Assembly: GCA_031284195.1 (NCBI GenBank)
Contig: JAITAI010000057.1
Coordinates: forward strand, 1 to 6,824
DNA: 6,824 nucleotides
Origin: Treponema sp.
GTDB lineage: Bacteria; Spirochaetota; Spirochaetia; Treponematales; Breznakiellaceae
Direction: 5' to 3'
The translations under genes and the position numbers were made by a program. Below are positions 5,364-6,824 of this stretch, one piece after another (position 1 is the stretch's first letter; each line of letters starts with the position of its first letter). A model generated the notes under the pieces. It ran no database searches. It was not told the DNA's origin and saw only the letters and a program-made list of their open reading frames with translations.

Positions 5364-6824
5364 TTAGTATTTCATAGTCACCAAGAAGTTAAATTTCAGG
5401 AGATCCGAAACATTCGTGCCCAAACCTGATGTCATGATCAGCATATCCGCTGCGATATTTTTGTTGAAATAAAATGTCAAGCCCAGCCCGAGATTTGTGG
5501 AAGGCAAGGTCAAGGTCTTACTCGCCGTAGTCTTCTGTCTTTGCTTTTTGATATCCTCCGGATCAGGATCAGTGGCGACCGATGTTCTATCTTCATATTT
5601 AAGCACGTTGATACCTATGCCCATATTAATGAAAAAATGTTCTGGAATCAATTTGAAACTCAATCCCAAGCCCACTTTGGGAAGCACCGAAAAAAGCTGC
5701 GTGTTGTTTTCCACAGGATCACTACTCTGCTCATCCGGTGTTTTCGGGTTACTAGTAACTGCCGAATCTTTGAAGATATTAAAGTCGACGTTTATCCCCA
5801 AGGTTAAACCTATGGTTAAGCGTTCACCCATATCGCTACGGAACTTAAAGGTAGGGACAATACGGTTCGTAAGATAGAATTTAGTGATCTCGGTATTTTC
5901 CTGTTGTGACTGCGATTTCGTACCAGCGGTCTGCCCTAACAAATTCGTATCGACCGTCTCAAATACCACTGCCTTTTTGTTATTCGAATACAGCCGAAAG
6001 GCCATGTCATAATCTAAACTAAACTCAGTTTGGATTCTGGGATCCTGGGTAAAATCAAAGCCCAGGGAGAGGCCCGCCGAAGGCTCCATAAAGTCCCCCA
6101 AGACATCCTTGTTGTTGATGATGATATACTTAAGCTCTGTTTCATCAGGCGACGTAGTTCCACTAACCAAATCGAAAATAAAGGAAGTCTCGGGATTATT
6201 CCGGCTGTATTGATGAATATCAAGCCCGGCCCGTAGGGAAGGCTTAATCAGGAACGAACCCGCGTCGCTCGTCCCCCCAAATTCCAGATAGGGTCTTAAT
6301 CCGCTTATGAATTCCTCGGTAATATGCATCCGGCTTGACATACCTTTGGGTTGGCTTACCAATATATCATGAGTAAAGGGATCATAGACCAGCTCATTAT
6401 ACTGGCGATCATAGTCAGGAATATAGGTTCCCTCTAAGTACTGGGCAAATCCCAGTTTCAAACCGTAATTCCCGAATCCCAGCAACACGCTGACGTCATT
6501 TCTGCTTATTACCGTTCCCGGAACCGGGTTTCCGTCTGTGTCCACAAGGCCATGAATCGTCTGTATGTCGTTTTCGCCATCCTCCAACTCAGTGGTTATC
6601 TCCGTATCCCGTTTCAACACGCTGTCAGTACTCTGATTGGTAATCCGGCGGTACAGATCATCAATGAGGCTCCCCCCATAACATATCCCTATATAGAGGG
6701 ACCCTAGATTCCGGGCATAACCCACATTAAGCCCGTTAGCGTCTATTCCCAGATACCCCATAAAATCCTGGATCTGCACATTCCGGAACATGTTTACTGA
6801 CATAAAATTATCAATATCATTGGT
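5364..6824 (-). CDS. Spirochaete outer-membrane beta-barrel protein (5' partial)
   Basis: Probable integral outer-membrane protein; 486 codons are visible and the frame is open to the right edge. The first in-frame ATG (6801-6803) gives MSVNMFRNVQ with no signal peptide, and the residues before it (TNDIDNF) read straight into it, so the signal peptide and true start are beyond the window. The body has repeated alternating amphipathic, Gly- and aromatic-rich segments typical of antiparallel barrel strands (for example GLNVGYARNLGSLYIGICYG, LKLGFAQYLEGTYI, KVGLGLSFKLI, FFINMGIGINVL, TNLGLGLTFYFN), separated by polar loops rich in Asn, Asp, Ser and Thr. It ends FNFLVTMKY, with a C-terminal aromatic residue as in many substrates of the BAM (beta-barrel assembly) machinery. 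It resembles treponemal outer-membrane paralogues in general style; no specific substrate or channel function can be assigned. It is upstream of, and probably co-transcribed with, the LysM lipoprotein. Confidence 0.8.
   Translation of the reverse strand, partial: TNDIDNFMSVNMFRNVQIQDFMGYLGIDANGLNVGYARNLGSLYIGICYGGSLIDDLYRRITNQSTDSVLKRDTEITTELEDGENDIQTIHGLVDTDGNPVPGTVISRNDVSVLLGFGNYGLKLGFAQYLEGTYIPDYDRQYNELVYDPFTHDILVSQPKGMSSRMHITEEFISGLRPYLEFGGTSDAGSFLIKPSLRAGLDIHQYSRNNPETSFIFDLVSGTTSPDETELKYIIINNKDVLGDFMEPSAGLSLGFDFTQDPRIQTEFSLDYDMAFRLYSNNKKAVVFETVDTNLLGQTAGTKSQSQQENTEITKFYLTNRIVPTFKFRSDMGERLTIGLTLGINVDFNIFKDSAVTSNPKTPDEQSSDPVENNTQLFSVLPKVGLGLSFKLIPEHFFINMGIGINVLKYEDRTSVATDPDPEDIKKQRQKTTASKTLTLPSTNLGLGLTFYFNKNIAADMLIMTSGLGTNVSDLLKFNFLVTMKY

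Noticed and set aside
6801..6803. ATG at 6803 as the true start of the barrel protein
   Set aside because: It would leave an outer-membrane protein without a signal peptide, and the open frame continues upstream to the window edge.

Overview
The window is most consistent with a spirochaete chromosome, probably Treponema-like and possibly of the termite-gut type. This is inferred from gene content and protein style: a methyl-accepting chemotaxis protein (MCP) fused to a heme nitric oxide/oxygen-binding (H-NOX) domain, a LysM lipoprotein with a spirochaete-style LAGGC lipobox, and a beta-barrel outer-membrane protein resembling treponemal paralogue families. Base composition looks balanced rather than extreme. 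No rRNA, tRNA, CRISPR array, transposase or phage gene was seen.

Layout. (1) Bases 1-1659, plus strand: a cytoplasmic MCP signalling domain followed by a C-terminal H-NOX domain. The frame is open to the left edge, so the true start is probably outside the window. (2) Bases 1604-3691, minus strand: a two-gene operon encoding an OmpR/PhoB-type response regulator and then a membrane-bound HAMP histidine kinase. The regulator stop codon abuts the kinase ATG. The kinase 3' end runs 56 bp into the MCP gene from the opposite strand, and a perfect 17-bp palindrome lies on the MCP stop codon. (3) Bases 3692-4097: an intergenic region with a candidate promoter for the regulator, a short dyad inside that promoter, and a possible 23-codon ORF with a perfect Shine-Dalgarno on the plus strand. 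(4) Bases 4098-6824, minus strand: an outer-membrane beta-barrel protein, cut by the right edge, followed 42 bp later by a LysM lipoprotein. These two are probably co-transcribed.

How the genes fit together. The H-NOX-MCP is the most distinctive gene. It keeps the heme ligand His and the YxSxR motif, but the three polar distal-pocket residues that stabilise O2 in the Thermoanaerobacter protein are all replaced. It therefore reads as an NO sensor feeding chemotaxis, in the reverse domain order to the classical membrane-bound H-NOX-MCPs. The two-component pair is a separate envelope-stimulus pathway of unknown signal. The barrel protein and the LysM lipoprotein would sit in the outer membrane and periplasm respectively. 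No sequence evidence ties the three units into one pathway.
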